The notes beneath the pieces were generated by a model. That model had not been told where the DNA came from, searched no databases, and saw nothing but the letters and a program-made list of their open reading frames with translations. From contig VTFK01000174.1 in the NCBI GenBank assembly GCA_009617715.1, positions 1-64,000 on the forward strand: a stretch of 64,000 nucleotides of DNA. Reading direction: 5' to 3'. The DNA is from Plectrocnemia conspersa. Its lineage: Eukaryota > Arthropoda > Insecta > Trichoptera > Polycentropodidae. Shown here piece after piece: positions 1 to 12,045 of the stretch (positions within the stretch are counted from its first letter, which is position 1; each line of letters starts with the position of its first letter). A program made the translations under genes and the position numbers.

Positions 1-3000
1 ACGTGCAGCCCCTATACGTTATGTTTAAAAAAAATATATAAATTTTTTTTTCAAAATGGCGGCTAATGTAAAAATTCAAAGTGTCATAACTTTGCTAAAT
101 GAAATCCTACTAAAAAATGTCTAATGCGAAAAGTGTTTGGAATTTTAATTTGCATATAAAAGCAATTTTTTAATTATTTTTTTTTTAATAAAAACCGAGT
201 CTTACCATATATTGACCGAGACCTCGAACGAGCTTTTATGCCACTCTGCATATAGTTAACGCTCGTATGAGGTTTCTATTTAAGAAATCGACTTGAACTT
301 TTTAATACAAAATAGAGCTTTCGACTATACTTACGATACTATAAAAAAAAATTAAAAATTAAAAAATAAAAGTATTTTTTTTTCAAAACACGTTTAGTGT
401 GATGAGTCGATCGACCCACCATACATACGCTCATAAGATTTTCAATATAGTTAAGGTCAGTGTGAGCTTATTTATACATATTTGAATTTCAATTTTTTGT
501 GACAGTATAGAATTTTAAGCATCCTGTGTATGTTTGTTAGCAAAATCCATTTTGTCAATTTTTTTGCAAAATGGCGACAAGTATTGAAATTCAATCACTT
601 ACAACTCAGTAGTGTTGAATTTTATCAAAAAGGTCTCTATACATGAAATGTTCAGAAGCCTAAAATTCATCAGAAGAAAATATAAAAAATATATATTTTT
701 GCTTGAAAACAAGCGATGTGTCAGTTCGATCGTACCCCATACTGGCCATTTTGAGACTTTCGGAAGAGTTAACGCTCTTAACTGCTTGGTTACAAAGATT
801 AAAATTTAAATTTTGAGTATCGCATAGAACTAACGTGCAGCTCCTATACGTTATGTTTAAAAAAAATATATAAATTTTTTTTTCAAAATGGCGGGTAATG
901 TAAAAATTCAAAGTGTCATAACTTTGCTAAATGAAATCCTACTGAAAAATGTTGTATGCAAAAAGTGTTTGAAATTTTATTTTGCATATAAAAGCAATTT
1001 TTAATTATTTTTTTTTTAATAAAAACCGAGTCTTACCATATATTGACCGAGACCTCGAACGAGCTTTTATGCGACTCTGCATATAGTTAATGCTCGAACG
1101 AGGTTTCTATTTAAGAAATCGACTTGAATTTTTAATACAAAATAGAGCTTTCGACTATACTTACGATACTATAAAAAAAAATTAAAAATTTAAAAAATAA
1201 AAAGTATTTTTTTTTTCAAAACACGTTTAGTGTGATGAGTCGATCGACCCACCATACATACGCTCATAAGATTTTCAATATAGTTTAAGGTCAGTGTGAG
1301 CTTATTTATACATATTTGAATTTCAATTTTTGTGACAGTATAGAATTCTTAAGCATCCTGTGTATGTTTGTTAGCAAAATCCATTTTGTCAATTTTTTGC
1401 AAAATGGCGACAAGTATTGAAATTCAATCACTTACAACTCAGTAGTGTTGAATTTTATCAAAAGGTCTCTATACATGAAATGTTCAGAAGCCTAAAATTC
1501 ATCAGAAGAAAATATAAAAAATATATATTTTTGCTTGAAAACAAGCGATGTGTCAGTTCGATCAAAACCCCCCCATACTAGCCATTTTGAGACTTTCGGA
1601 AGAGTTAACGCTCTTAACTGCTTGGTTTTAAAGATTTAAATTTAAATTTTGAGTATCGCATAGAACTAACGTGCAGCCCCTATACGTTATGTTTAAAAAA
1701 AATATATAAAATTTTTTTTCAAAATGGCGGCTATCGTAAAAATTCAAAGTGTCATAACTTTGCTAAATGAAATCCTACTGAAAAATGTCGTATGCAAAAA
1801 GTGTTTGAAATTTTAATTTGCATATAAAAGCAATTTTAATTTTTTTTTTTTTATTAAAACCGAGTCTTACCATATATTGACCGAGACCTCGAACGAGCTT
1901 TTATGCGACTCTGCATATAGTTAACGCTCGTATGAGGTTTCTATTTGAGAAATCGACTTGAATTTTTTAAACAAAATAGAGCTTCCGACTATACTTACGA
2001 TACTATAAAAAAAAATTAAAAATTAAAAAATAAAAGTATTTTTTTTTCAAAACACGTTTAGTGTGATGAGTCGATCGACCCACCATACATACGCTCATAA
2101 GATTTTCAATATAGTTAAGGTCAGTGTGAGCTTATTTATACATATTTGAATTTCAATTTTTGTGACAGTATAGAATTCTTAAGCATCCTGTGTATGTTTG
2201 TTAGCAAAATCCATTTTGTCAATTTTTTTTGCAAAATGGCGACAAGTATTGAAATTCAATCACTTACAACTCAGTAGTGTTGAATTTCATCAAAAAGGTC
2301 TCTATACATGAAATGTTCAGAAGCCTAAAGTTCATCAGAATAAAATATAAAAAATATATATTTTTGCTTGAAAACAAGCGATGTGTCAGTTCGATCGTAC
2401 CCCATATACTAGCCATTTTGAGACTTTCGGAAGAGTTAACGCTCTTAACTGTTTGGTTTCGAAGATAAAAATTTAAATTTTGAGTATCGCATAGAACTAA
2501 CGTGCAGCCCCTATACGTTATGTTTAAAAAAAATATATAAATTTTTTTTTAAAAATAGCGGGTAATGTAAAAATTCAAAGTGTCATAACTTTGCTAAATG
2601 AAATCCTACTGAAAAATGTCTTATGCAAAACGTGTTTGAAATTTTATTTTGCATATAAAAGCAATTTTTAATTATTTTTTTTTTAATAAAAACCGAGTCT
2701 TACCATATATTGACCGAGACCTCGAACGAGCTTTTATGCTACTCTGCATATAGTTAACGCTCGTACGAGGTTTCTATTTAAGAAATCGACTTGAATTTTT
2801 AATACAAAATAGAGCTTTCGACTATACTTACGATACTATAAAAAAAAATTAAAAATTAAAAAATAAAAGTATTTTTTTTTTTCAAAACACGTTTAGTGTG
2901 ATGAGTCGATCGACCCACCATACATACGCTCATAAGATTTTCAATATAGTTAAGGTCAGTGTGAGCTTATTTATACATATTTGAATTTCAATTTTTTTGT

Positions 3001-6000
3001 GACAGTATAGAATTCTTAAGCATCCTGTGTATGTTTGTTAGCAAAATCCATTTTGTCAATTTTTTTGCAAAATGGCGACAAGTATTGAAATTCAATCACT
3101 TATAACTCAGTAGTGTTGAATTTTATCAAAAAGGTCTCTTTACATGAAATGTTCAGAAGCCTAAAATTCTTCAGAAGAAAATATAAAAAATATATATTTT
3201 TGCTTGAAAACAAGCGATGTGTCAGTTCGATCGTACCCCCCATACTAGCCATTTTGAGACTTTCGGAAGAGTTAACGCTCTTAACTGCTTGGTTTTAAAG
3301 ATTTAAATTTAAATTTTGATTATCGCATAGAACTAACATGCAGCCCCTATACGTTATGTTTAAAAAAAATATTTAAATTTTTTTTTCAAAATGGCGGCTA
3401 ATGTAAAAATTCAAAGTGTCATAACTTTGCTAAATGAAATCCTACTAAAAAATGTCGTATGCAAAAAGTGTTTGAAATTTTAATTTGCATATAAAAGCAA
3501 TTTTTAATTATTTTTTTTTAATAAAAACCGAGTCTTACCATATATTAACCGAGACCTCGAACGAGCTTTTATGCTACTCTGCATATAGTTAACGCTCGTA
3601 TGAGGTTTCTATTTAAGAAATCGACTTGAATTTTTTAAACAAAATAGAGCTTTCGACTATACTTACGATACTATAAAAAAAAAATTAAAATTAAAAAAAA
3701 ATAAAAGTATTTTTTTTTCAAAACACGTTTAGTGTGATGAGTCGATCGACCCACCATACATACGCTCATAAGATTTTCAATATAGTTAAGGTCAGTGTGA
3801 GCTTATTTATACATATTTAAATTTCAATTTTTGTGACAGTATAGAATTCTTAAGCATCCTGTGTATGTTTGTTAGCAAAATCCATTTTGTCAATTTTTTT
3901 GCAAAATGGCGACAAGTATTGAAATTCAATCACTTATAACTCAGTAGTGTTGAATTTTGTCAAAAAGGTCTCTATACATGAAATGTTCAGAAGCCTAAAG
4001 TTCATCAGAATAAAATATAAAAAATATATATTTTTGCTTGAAAACAAGCAATGTGTCAGTTCGATCGTACCCCCATACTAGCCATTTTGAGACTTTCGGA
4101 AGAGTTAACGCTCTTAACTGTTTGGTTTCGAAGATAAAAATTTAAGTTTTGAGTATCGCATAGAACTAACGTGCAGCCCCTATACGTTATGTTTAAAAAA
4201 AATATATAAAATTTTTTTTCAAAATGGCGGCTAATGTAAAAATTCAAAGTGTCATAACTTTGCTAAATAAAATCCTACTGAAAAATGTCGTATGCAAAAA
4301 GTGTTTGAAATTTTAATTTGTATATAAAAGCAATTTTTAATTATTTTTTTTTTAATAAAAACCGAGTCTTACCATATATTGATAGAGACCTCGAACGAGC
4401 TTTTATGCGACTCTGCATACAGTTAACGCTCGTATGAGGTTTCTATTTAAGAAATCGACTTCAATTTTTTATACAAAATAGAGCTTTCGACTATACTTAC
4501 GATACTATAAAAAAAAATTAAAAATTAAAAAATAAAAGTATTTTTTTTTCAAAACACGTTTAGTGTGATGAGTCGATCGACCCACCATACATACGCTCAT
4601 AAGATTTTTAATATAGTTAAGGTCAGTGTGAGCTTATTTATACATATTTGAATTTCAATTTTTGTGACAGTATAGAATTCTTAAGCATCCTGTGTATGTT
4701 TGTTAGCAAAATCCATTTTGTCAATTTTTTGCAAAATGGCGACAAGTATTAAAATTCAATCACTTATAACTCAGTAGTGTTGATATTTGTCAAAAAGGTC
4801 TCTATACGTGAAATGTTTAGAAGCCTTAAGTTCATCAGAATCAAATATAAAAAATATATATTTTTGCTTGAAAACAAGCGATGTATCAGTTCGATCTTAC
4901 CCCCCATACTAGCCATTTTGAGACTTTCGGAAGAGTTAACGCTCTTAACTGTTTGGTTTCGAAGATAAAAATTTAAATTTTGAGTATCGCATAGAACTAA
5001 CGTGCAGCCCCTATACGTTATGTTTAAAAAAAATATATAATTTTTTTTTTAAAATGGCATCTAATGTAAAAATTCAAAGTGTCATAACTTTGCTAAATGA
5101 AATCCTACTAAAAAATGTCTAATGCAAAAAGTGCTTGGAATTTGAATTTGCATATAAAAGCAATTTTTAATTATTTTTTATTTAATAAAAACCGAGTTTT
5201 ACGATATATTAACCGAGACCTCGAACGAGCTTTTTTATGCGACTGTGCATATAGTTAACGCTCGTACGAGGTTTCTATTTAAGAAATCGACTTGAATTTT
5301 TTAATACAAAATAGAGCTTTCGACTATACTTACGATACTATAAAAAAAAATTAAAAATTAAAAAATAAAAGTATTTTTTTTTCAAAGCACGTTTAGTGTG
5401 ATGAGTCGATCGACCCACCATACATACGCTCATAAGATTTTCAGTATAGATATCTTAAGCATCCTGTGTATGTTTGTTAGCAAAATCCATTTTGTCAATT
5501 TTTTGCAAAATGGCGACAAGTATTAAAATTCAATCACTTATAACTCAGTAGTGTTGAATTTTGTCAAAAAGGTCTTTAAACATGAAATGTTGAGAAGCCT
5601 AAAGTTCATCTAAGTAAAATATAAAATATATATATTTTTGCTTGAAAACAAGCGATGTATCAGTTCGATCGTACCCCCCATACTAGCCATTTTGAGACTT
5701 TCGGAAGAGTTAACGCTCTTAACTGCTTGGTTTCGAAGATTAAAATTTAAATTTTGAGTATCGCATAGAACTATCGTGCAGCCCCTATACGTTATGTTTA
5801 AAAAAAATATATAAAATTTTTTTTCAAAATGGCGGCTAATGTAAAAATTCAAAGTGTCATAACTTTGCTAAAAAAAATCCTACTGAAAAATGTTGTATGC
5901 TAAAAGAGTTTAGAATTTTAATTTGCATATAAAAACAATTTTTAATAATTTTTTTTTAAATAAAAACCGAGTCTTACGATATATTGACCGAGACCTCGAA

Positions 6001-7133
6001 CGAGCTTTTATGCGACTCTGCATATAATTAACGCTCGTATGAGGTTTCTATTTAAGAAATCGACTTGAATTTTTTATACAAAATAGAGCTTTCGACTATA
6101 CTTACGATACTATAAAAAAAAATTAAAAATTAAAAAATAAAAGTATTTTTTTTTCAAAACACGTTAAGTGTGATGAGTCGATCGACCCACCATACATACG
6201 CTCATAAGATTTTCAATATAGTTAAGGTCAGTGTGAGCTTATTTATACATATTTGAATTTAAATTTTTGTGACAGTATAGAATTCTTAAGCATCCTGTGT
6301 ATGTTTGTTAGCAAAATTCATTTTGTTAATTTTTTGCAAAATGGCGACAAGTATTAAAATTCAATCACTTATAACTCAGTAGTGTTGAATTTCGTCAAAA
6401 AGGTCTCTATACATGAAATGTGTAGAAGCCTAAAGTTCATCTAAGTAAAATATAAAAAATATATATTTTTGCTTGAAAACAAGCGATGTATCAGTCCGAT
6501 CGTACCCCGATACTAGCCATTTTGAGACTTTCGGAAGAGTTAACGCATTTAACTGCTTGGTTTCGAAGATTAAAATTTAAATTTTGAGTATCGCTTAGAA
6601 CTAACGTGCAGCCCCTATACGTTATGTTTAAAAAAAATATATAAATTTTTTTTTTAAAATGGCGGCTAATGTAAAAATTCAACGTTTCATAACTTTGCTA
6701 AATGTAATTCTACTGAAAAATGTCGTATGCAAAAGTGTTTGGAATTTTAATTTGCATATAAAAGCAATTTTTTATTATTTTTTTTTACCGAGTTTTACGA
6801 TATATTGACCGAGACCTCGAACGAGCTTTTATGCGACTCTGCATATAGTTAACGCTCGTATGAGGTTTCTATTTAAAAAATCGACTTGAATTTTTGATAC
6901 AAAATAGAGCTTTCGACTATACTTACGATACCTTTAAAAGAAATTAAAAATTAAAAAATAAAAGTTTTTTTTTTTCAAAACACGTTTAGTGTGATGAGTC
7001 GATCGACCCACCATACATACGCTGATAAGATTTTCAATATAGTTAAGGTCAGTGTGAGCTTATTTATACATATTTGAATTTCAATTTTTGTGACAGTATA
7101 GAATTCTTAAGCAGCCTGTGTATGTTTGTTAAC
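1..7133. repeat. Tandem satellite array, unit about 832 bp
   Basis: A landmark motif (acgtgcagcccctatacg, with small changes) recurs at about 1, 833, 1669, 2500, 3336, 4169, 5000, 5774 and 6604, giving eight full units and a partial ninth. Spacings are 830-836 bp, except one unit of about 774 bp that lacks roughly 60 bp near 5450. Units differ by scattered substitutions and by length changes in A/T runs, so this is a head-to-tail satellite. Each unit holds two related stretches about 520 bp apart: both begin near AAAATGGCG and both carry GTTAACGCTC. That suggests an old duplication inside the unit. The array probably extends left of the window. Small open frames recur once per unit but shift and break between units, so they are not genes. 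Confidence 0.95.
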
Positions 7134-7490
7134 AAACTCGAAATGAACGAGTACACTTTTGAGTGTGACAGTGACTTTATATACCTCAGAACCCTGGTAA
7201 CAGCTACAATAGATGTCAGCAAGGAGATCAAGAGTAGAGTAGTGTCATCAAATAAATGCTATTTCAGCGGACACTATCTTGTCGTACAAAAATACTGCTC
7301 TACAAAACGCTGATTAGACTAGTTCTGACATACGGTTCAGAAAACTGGACACTTACCGGTGCTGACGAAAGGCTGCTTACAAGACAAGAGTAACCTTACC
7401 TAATCAGCGAACGGTTGATGATCCTCGACGTATATAAAGTTAAGAAATATGGAACAGTGTACCTAGTCAATCAATGACCGGTATATATGA
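7134..7490 (+). pseudogene. Degenerate non-LTR retrotransposon (LINE) fragment
   Basis: Where the satellite stops, translation gives FIYLRTLV, DVSKEIKSR and, in another frame, LIRLVLTYGSENWTLTGADE. This is the typical C-terminal end of LINE reverse transcriptases, with the pattern LLYKTLIRPVLTYGSETW. The frame is broken near 7313 and the piece is 5' truncated, so it is a dead remnant. It forms the right-hand boundary of the satellite array. Confidence 0.75.
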
Positions 7491-7734
7491 AGTTTAGTCG
7501 TTTAATAACGAACTTAATCTATGTAGGATGGCCGTTGGAGTTCTCCTCTCCATACTGTTAATCTTTCAACAGCCTGACTTCGCGGCTTCCACTCTCTTTA
7601 ATTCGGATCGAATAGAAATAATATATGCACGTTTTTATTGCTTTTCAGCGAATAGCTTAGGTCAGCGCATCAGTGCGGCAAATAATATCAGATTATATTA
7701 TTTAACAATATTTTTTGACAATTTTAAGTGATTA

Positions 7735-8206
7735 CTGCGTCTTTATTTGGTTTAAAGGCGCTCCACAAGATCTCGGGCTGGTCCTGGCGCTGTCCCTCTG
7801 ACTGTCTCGGACTGTCTCTGCTCTCCTCATCGGAGTCCGGGCTTATATCCTCAAGGGGTTACATACTTACTGGCCAATCGTATATGTACATACGATGTTC
7901 CAGCCAATAACCGCAATTGCTTCGTAGAACTGATGAAATCGGCTACGCCTTTTAGAAAGTAACATTTTGTTCGTCGACGGCTTTTCGCATTTTTCGGAAA
8001 CAGTCACGGATGTGGATATTTATGATATCCGTGACCTTTTTGTCACAAAGGGACTCTCTTAACGACTCGTGTTGTGCGGTCCAAAAATCGTTTTTGTGCC
8101 ATAATGTTATTTGTCACATTGTTAATGAATGATCGTATTTGGTCACAGTTAATAACAATGGGACAATGGCCCTTTCAAATGTGGACCCATCTGTGTGGCC
8201 GCTACA
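7735..8206 (-). mobile_element. Solo LTR-like element, copy A
   Basis: On the minus strand it starts TGTAGCGGCCAC and shares the same order of blocks with copies at 31173, 32810 and 52080: a CACGGATATCAT-like block, a CAGCCAATCG-like block, a TATA-like ATATAAGCxCGGACTCCGA promoter block and a distal AATAAA-type signal. The initial TG, promoter and polyadenylation layout suggest a long terminal repeat. No internal gag/pol sequence is attached. The exact 3' end is uncertain. Confidence 0.55.
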
Positions 8207-8746
8207 ATTTCGATGCAGATTTAGCTTTTGAACATTTTTAGTGGGGCACACTTTTTTGTAGGATTTTATCCCACGAAATTATGATACTTCAGGTTTTTAA
8301 ATTTGCCGCCATTAAAAAAATGTTTAAGAATTTTATACTATAACAAAAATTTAATTGTTCGTCATTAAAACGAATGAATTAAGAATCAATCTAATATATG
8401 GCTTGTTTTGAAGCAAAAACTATTTTTAATATGAACACTAGATTACACCTTTGTGTACCAGAAATAGATACGCTTGTCGAAATCCGAGACGCACAAAGAA
8501 ACTGCAGAAAAATCTATTAGCAATAAAATGTAAATCTAACTCCGTCTTTAGTGTCAATTGAATTATTGATCTCACTCTTATCGTAGCGACGCTGGCGGGC
8601 TCGCACGCCGTTGCGGGCCGGCGCACTCGTTCACTTGTATAAACATGTATTTATAAATCATGAATGAAATACTACTGCAGCGGCTTAATCACCTCCCGTC
8701 GCTAAAGTATAAAATAGTAGGTATATTCGTACACAAACAAATAAAT
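8207..8746. other. AT-rich spacer, nothing recognised
   Basis: No open frame of note, RNA gene or repeat end was recognised between the LTR copy and the TTAA-bounded element. A short GC-richer patch lies at 8585-8630. Confidence 0.6.
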
Positions 8747-9963
8747 TTAACCCTTTGCGCTTGTAAGTCGACTATGTGTCGACATCGTATTTCAAGCGTT
8801 GCACTCGAACGTCGACAATATGTCGACAAAACTTTGAATGCATTTATTGGCTTTGTGTTCAAGCAAATTTTGAAAATTTAAATTTATTAATATTAAAAAG
8901 ACTTCTGCTAAGCACATTTCAGTAATATTGAATTTTTAACTTATGCAAATAACTCAATAATTTTAAATTTACAAGTGTAAGTTTATTGTAAAATTTTTCA
9001 TCGGAACATGGTCAAAGCGCGCGGTGTTAGGACGGCATCGCGCTAGACTGACAGATTTAGGTTGTCAATTATTGCTCAAAAACTGATTTTTTCCTTCAAA
9101 GGGCATCTATATTTTTATGATATGGGATGAAACGGGATCATATGCTCTAATTGTGCATAATTATTACTTTATATTGTGTGTCTGTTATGAAATAAAAATA
9201 AAATTTGTAAGACGGAAAAAAGAGCGAGATGCCGTTATGCAAGCAGAGCTCGCTTACTCGCTCGCACTAATAAAACGAGCGATTGACAACTATCGACCTG
9301 GGTACTCAACTCAAATGATAATATTGGTCTCGACACATTTAATTTATTTTCGAGCTAGTAAATTACTAAATTATATAAAACAGAATTAGTAATCTGTGTT
9401 TTAATTATTTATAAATACATATATTGATTTTATTTTCAAAATTATCCATATAATTACGAATGACGATATAATAATGGATTTTTAAGGACGTGACGATGAA
9501 TTTGATATTAACCGTGATATTATTACTGTGACAGTAATAGTATGCGTTTATGCTAAGACGATTTCTACCAATTTTAAATCTTGTCCAAGTATTTAAAGTT
9601 TCAAGTTTAGGATAATCTTTTAATGTAATATTTTTTTATGATCAATTTATTTATACTATTAAAAACTGTTTTAATAAATTCAAAACTTAAAAATTCAAAA
9701 ATAAATCCACTAGGCCAAACTACGCTGGTTTGCTCTAGGTGTAAGAACGCCTGCCAATCCAAAACAGATCCCCAAAAAAAAACAATGTAATATTTATCAT
9801 TTCTGCCTCAAATGGGCAAATACATACAAAAAACTTGTAGAATATTTGTCTAAATAGAAAATTTGATCATTTTCACGAAATATAATAAAACTTTACCGGC
9901 CCCACCTAATATTTTTTATATACAAAAAAATTGGGTGGGACCTGGCTCCGATTGCATTTAGAT

Positions 9964-10199
9964 TATCACCACAGCTGATATTTTTAAGCGCCATTTCAAA
10001 ATTTGTTAATATGTGGGGGCACCTATTCATGCTATATTTTTAAAAATATTATGGTTCAAATAATTCTAGTGATTTACAGCCTTAAATTATAGTAAAAAGC
10101 CATTTTATTAAGCTCAAATGTTTACGGCACCTTTAAATGTCTAATGAGTACTGGTGATTTTCTTGATGACACCCATAGAAGTCATTCGCGGTGAAAGGG
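9964..10199. mobile_element. TTAA-flanked MITE, copy A
   Basis: This about 235-bp segment matches 55967-56198 over its whole length, from the GCTGATATTTTT block through GCGCCATTTC, AATGAGTACTGG and CTTGATGAC to the right end. The right end GTGAAAGGG abuts TTAA (10200-10203). Copy B keeps a matching left end, CCTTTCACTGCGGC, which gives inverted termini. This is a small non-autonomous element of piggyBac type. The left end here is mutated. Confidence 0.6.
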
Positions 10200-10517
10200 T
10201 TAAAAGTCTTGTAAGACATATTTTTTCAGTGAGTTTTAGGATTGTATTGTACTTATATAAATTTATCCATATTTAACACTCTACTGGTGGATGACTCAAA
10301 TATGCGTCATTGAAAAACTATTGTTAAAAGCCGTTTATGCACAACATAATCAACACTTACACATTTAATTGGATAAGATTTAAAACACAGTTTGTAAATT
10401 AGTGATATCTATTATATATTGTTAACTATAATTACAGCTTACAATCAATAGATGTCGCTTAGCAGCTAGGGCACAATTTTAATAATAGCGCATTCCTATT
10501 ATTAAAATGTTTAGTTT

Positions 10518-10590
10518 GCTGCAGGGACCTGAACCGATAGCCTCTTGAATATCAGTTCAACGCCTTAAGGACTGCGACATTCCGGTTATA
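10518..10590 (-). repeat. tRNA-derived SINE head (degenerate)
   Basis: On the minus strand there is an A-box-like TGTCGCAGTCCTTAAGG followed about 30 bp later by a B-box-like GGTTCAGGTCC, with a TTGA/TCAA stem between. Spacing and motifs match a Pol III internal promoter of a tRNA, but the arms no longer pair properly, so this is a tRNA-derived SINE rather than a working tRNA. The SINE body would lie toward 10440. It sits inside the larger TTAA-bounded element. Confidence 0.5.
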
Positions 10591-10707
10591 CAAGACAATC
10601 TAAATATAAAGTTGTAAAATTGCCATGACGCACTTTGAAAGTCTCTCTGTAAAACATATGACTGAAGAATATAGACAAGGTTATTTTACTCGTCTAATAC
10701 CATAGAC

Positions 10708-11650
10708 CAGGGGTCGGCAAACCTTTTTTGTGAAGGACCAGATTGTAAATATTTTAAGCTCAGCGGGCCAGGAAGCAAAATTAAAATGAGCTTTATCATT
10801 TCTCTCAAAAATTCAAATGTGGTGTAAATTTTAAATATAAGCACTGTTTTTCTTTTTAGCTCAAAGTTCAATCTGTTAAGAAATCTCATGATATCTTCAG
10901 CAAAGGCTAATTCTCAAATCTATTTAATATCATATGTTACACATTTTATTCGAAATTCGCTTTAAAATGTACTTTGTTAACGTTTTTTAACTTTATTAAT
11001 AATATTTTCATTTGTAGTTGTTCCATGCAAACTATTCATCAAAACTAATTTTTCAGTCACTTAAACATAGCATTGACTGCTTGAATAAATAATTTAGTGC
11101 AAACCAGTAACTTACTTAGTAACTTACTGTTTGCAGAAGCCTTTAAAAATGGATAAATACTGCTACTATTTATACATAACCCTTTACTTATACAAAATAT
11201 TAACTATTTGGCAAAGGCTACATGTAATATTTTGACCTAAAGAGCCATGCGAAAGCCTGAATTTAGCAATGGTGTTAAGAGTCGAAAATAATTTAAATTC
11301 ACCGAATTGAGTTAAAAAATCTGCTATTTAGTTGTCTATTGATGTTACACACAATGTGCTTATCTTTTAGCAACTGTTCTCGCCGAAAAACTGGTAGACG
11401 AACAAATCTATTGCAAAAGGCGTTACGTGGGCACTGAAGATGCTGTCAAATTTAAACTGCATAACGTCACAGTGAAATCCAAAGCAATAGGAGCACCTTA
11501 TAAGGTGATACCTAGCTAGCTCCTTAACTCGACGGTTGGCCGCTCTATTATAGCACATACTTTGATTTTTTTAAATGTCAAATCTAACAATTACTTGCAG
11601 GCCGGATTAAAATAAGCAGAGGGCTGGATTGGGCCGTAATCTGACCTCTG
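10708..11650. mobile_element. Non-autonomous hAT element with 8-bp target duplication
   Basis: A perfect 8-bp duplication, CCATAGAC, flanks the segment at 10700-10707 and 11651-11658. The left end is CAGGGGTCGGCAAACC and the right end, reverse-complemented, is CAGAGGTCAGATTACG, matching at 10 of the first 15 positions. CAGGGGTCGGCAAAC-type ends with 8-bp duplications are typical of hAT transposons. Subterminal GCGGGCC and GGGCTGGATTGGGCC blocks also fit. No transposase survives. The part from 11340 to 11560 is related to sequence at 53540-53640 and 55690-55900. Confidence 0.85.
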
Positions 11651-11744
11651 CCATAGACAGTGAATATATTAAAAAAATATCTAATTTAATTTGGCCTTCT
11701 TTTTCGTATTTTAAATATTCCTATCCTAAGTGCACGTAAACGCA

Positions 11745-12045
11745 GGACAAATACCCCCCCTAGACATATATCCCCCATCAAAACTGCCCTGGACATTAGC
11801 CCCCCCGTACAAATAATCCCCTGTGCAAATAATTAGTATTGATACTGATTATTCGTATTAAACATTATATTATTTAAATAATGACCATTTATTATAAATA
11901 CTAACAAAATAAATAAAATACTTATCTTTATACGTGGCGGGGGTTAATTGTCAGGGGGGTTATTTGTATGGTGGGTTAATTGTCAGGGGGTTATTTGCAC
12001 GAGGGGTCAATGTCCAGGGGGGTTTTGACGGGGACATAATTACTA
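11745..12045. repeat. G/C-rich foldback repeat
   Basis: A C-rich arm (11750-11830, with runs of C5 to C7 and the motif CTGGACATTAGCCCCC) is mirrored by a G-rich arm (about 11980-12040, with GTCAATGTCCAGGGGGG). The arms can pair over about 50 bp around an AT-rich loop of about 150 bp. Next to the G-rich arm, GGTTAATTGTCAGGGGG-type units repeat two to three times. The G runs could form quadruplexes. It may be a foldback MITE; no terminal duplication was identified. Confidence 0.6.

Noticed and set aside
612..6682. Recurrent 60-83 residue open frames in the satellite
   Set aside because: They recur once per repeat unit, differ in length and frame, and break at A/T-run changes. This is what a tandem repeat produces without coding.
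1..7133. CRISPR-like or phage-like repeats
   Set aside because: Units are about 832 bp, directly adjacent and similar along their full length, with no short repeat/spacer pattern. The genome is eukaryotic.
10518..10590. Functional tRNA gene
   Set aside because: The anticodon and acceptor stems do not pair properly; only the promoter boxes are recognisable.
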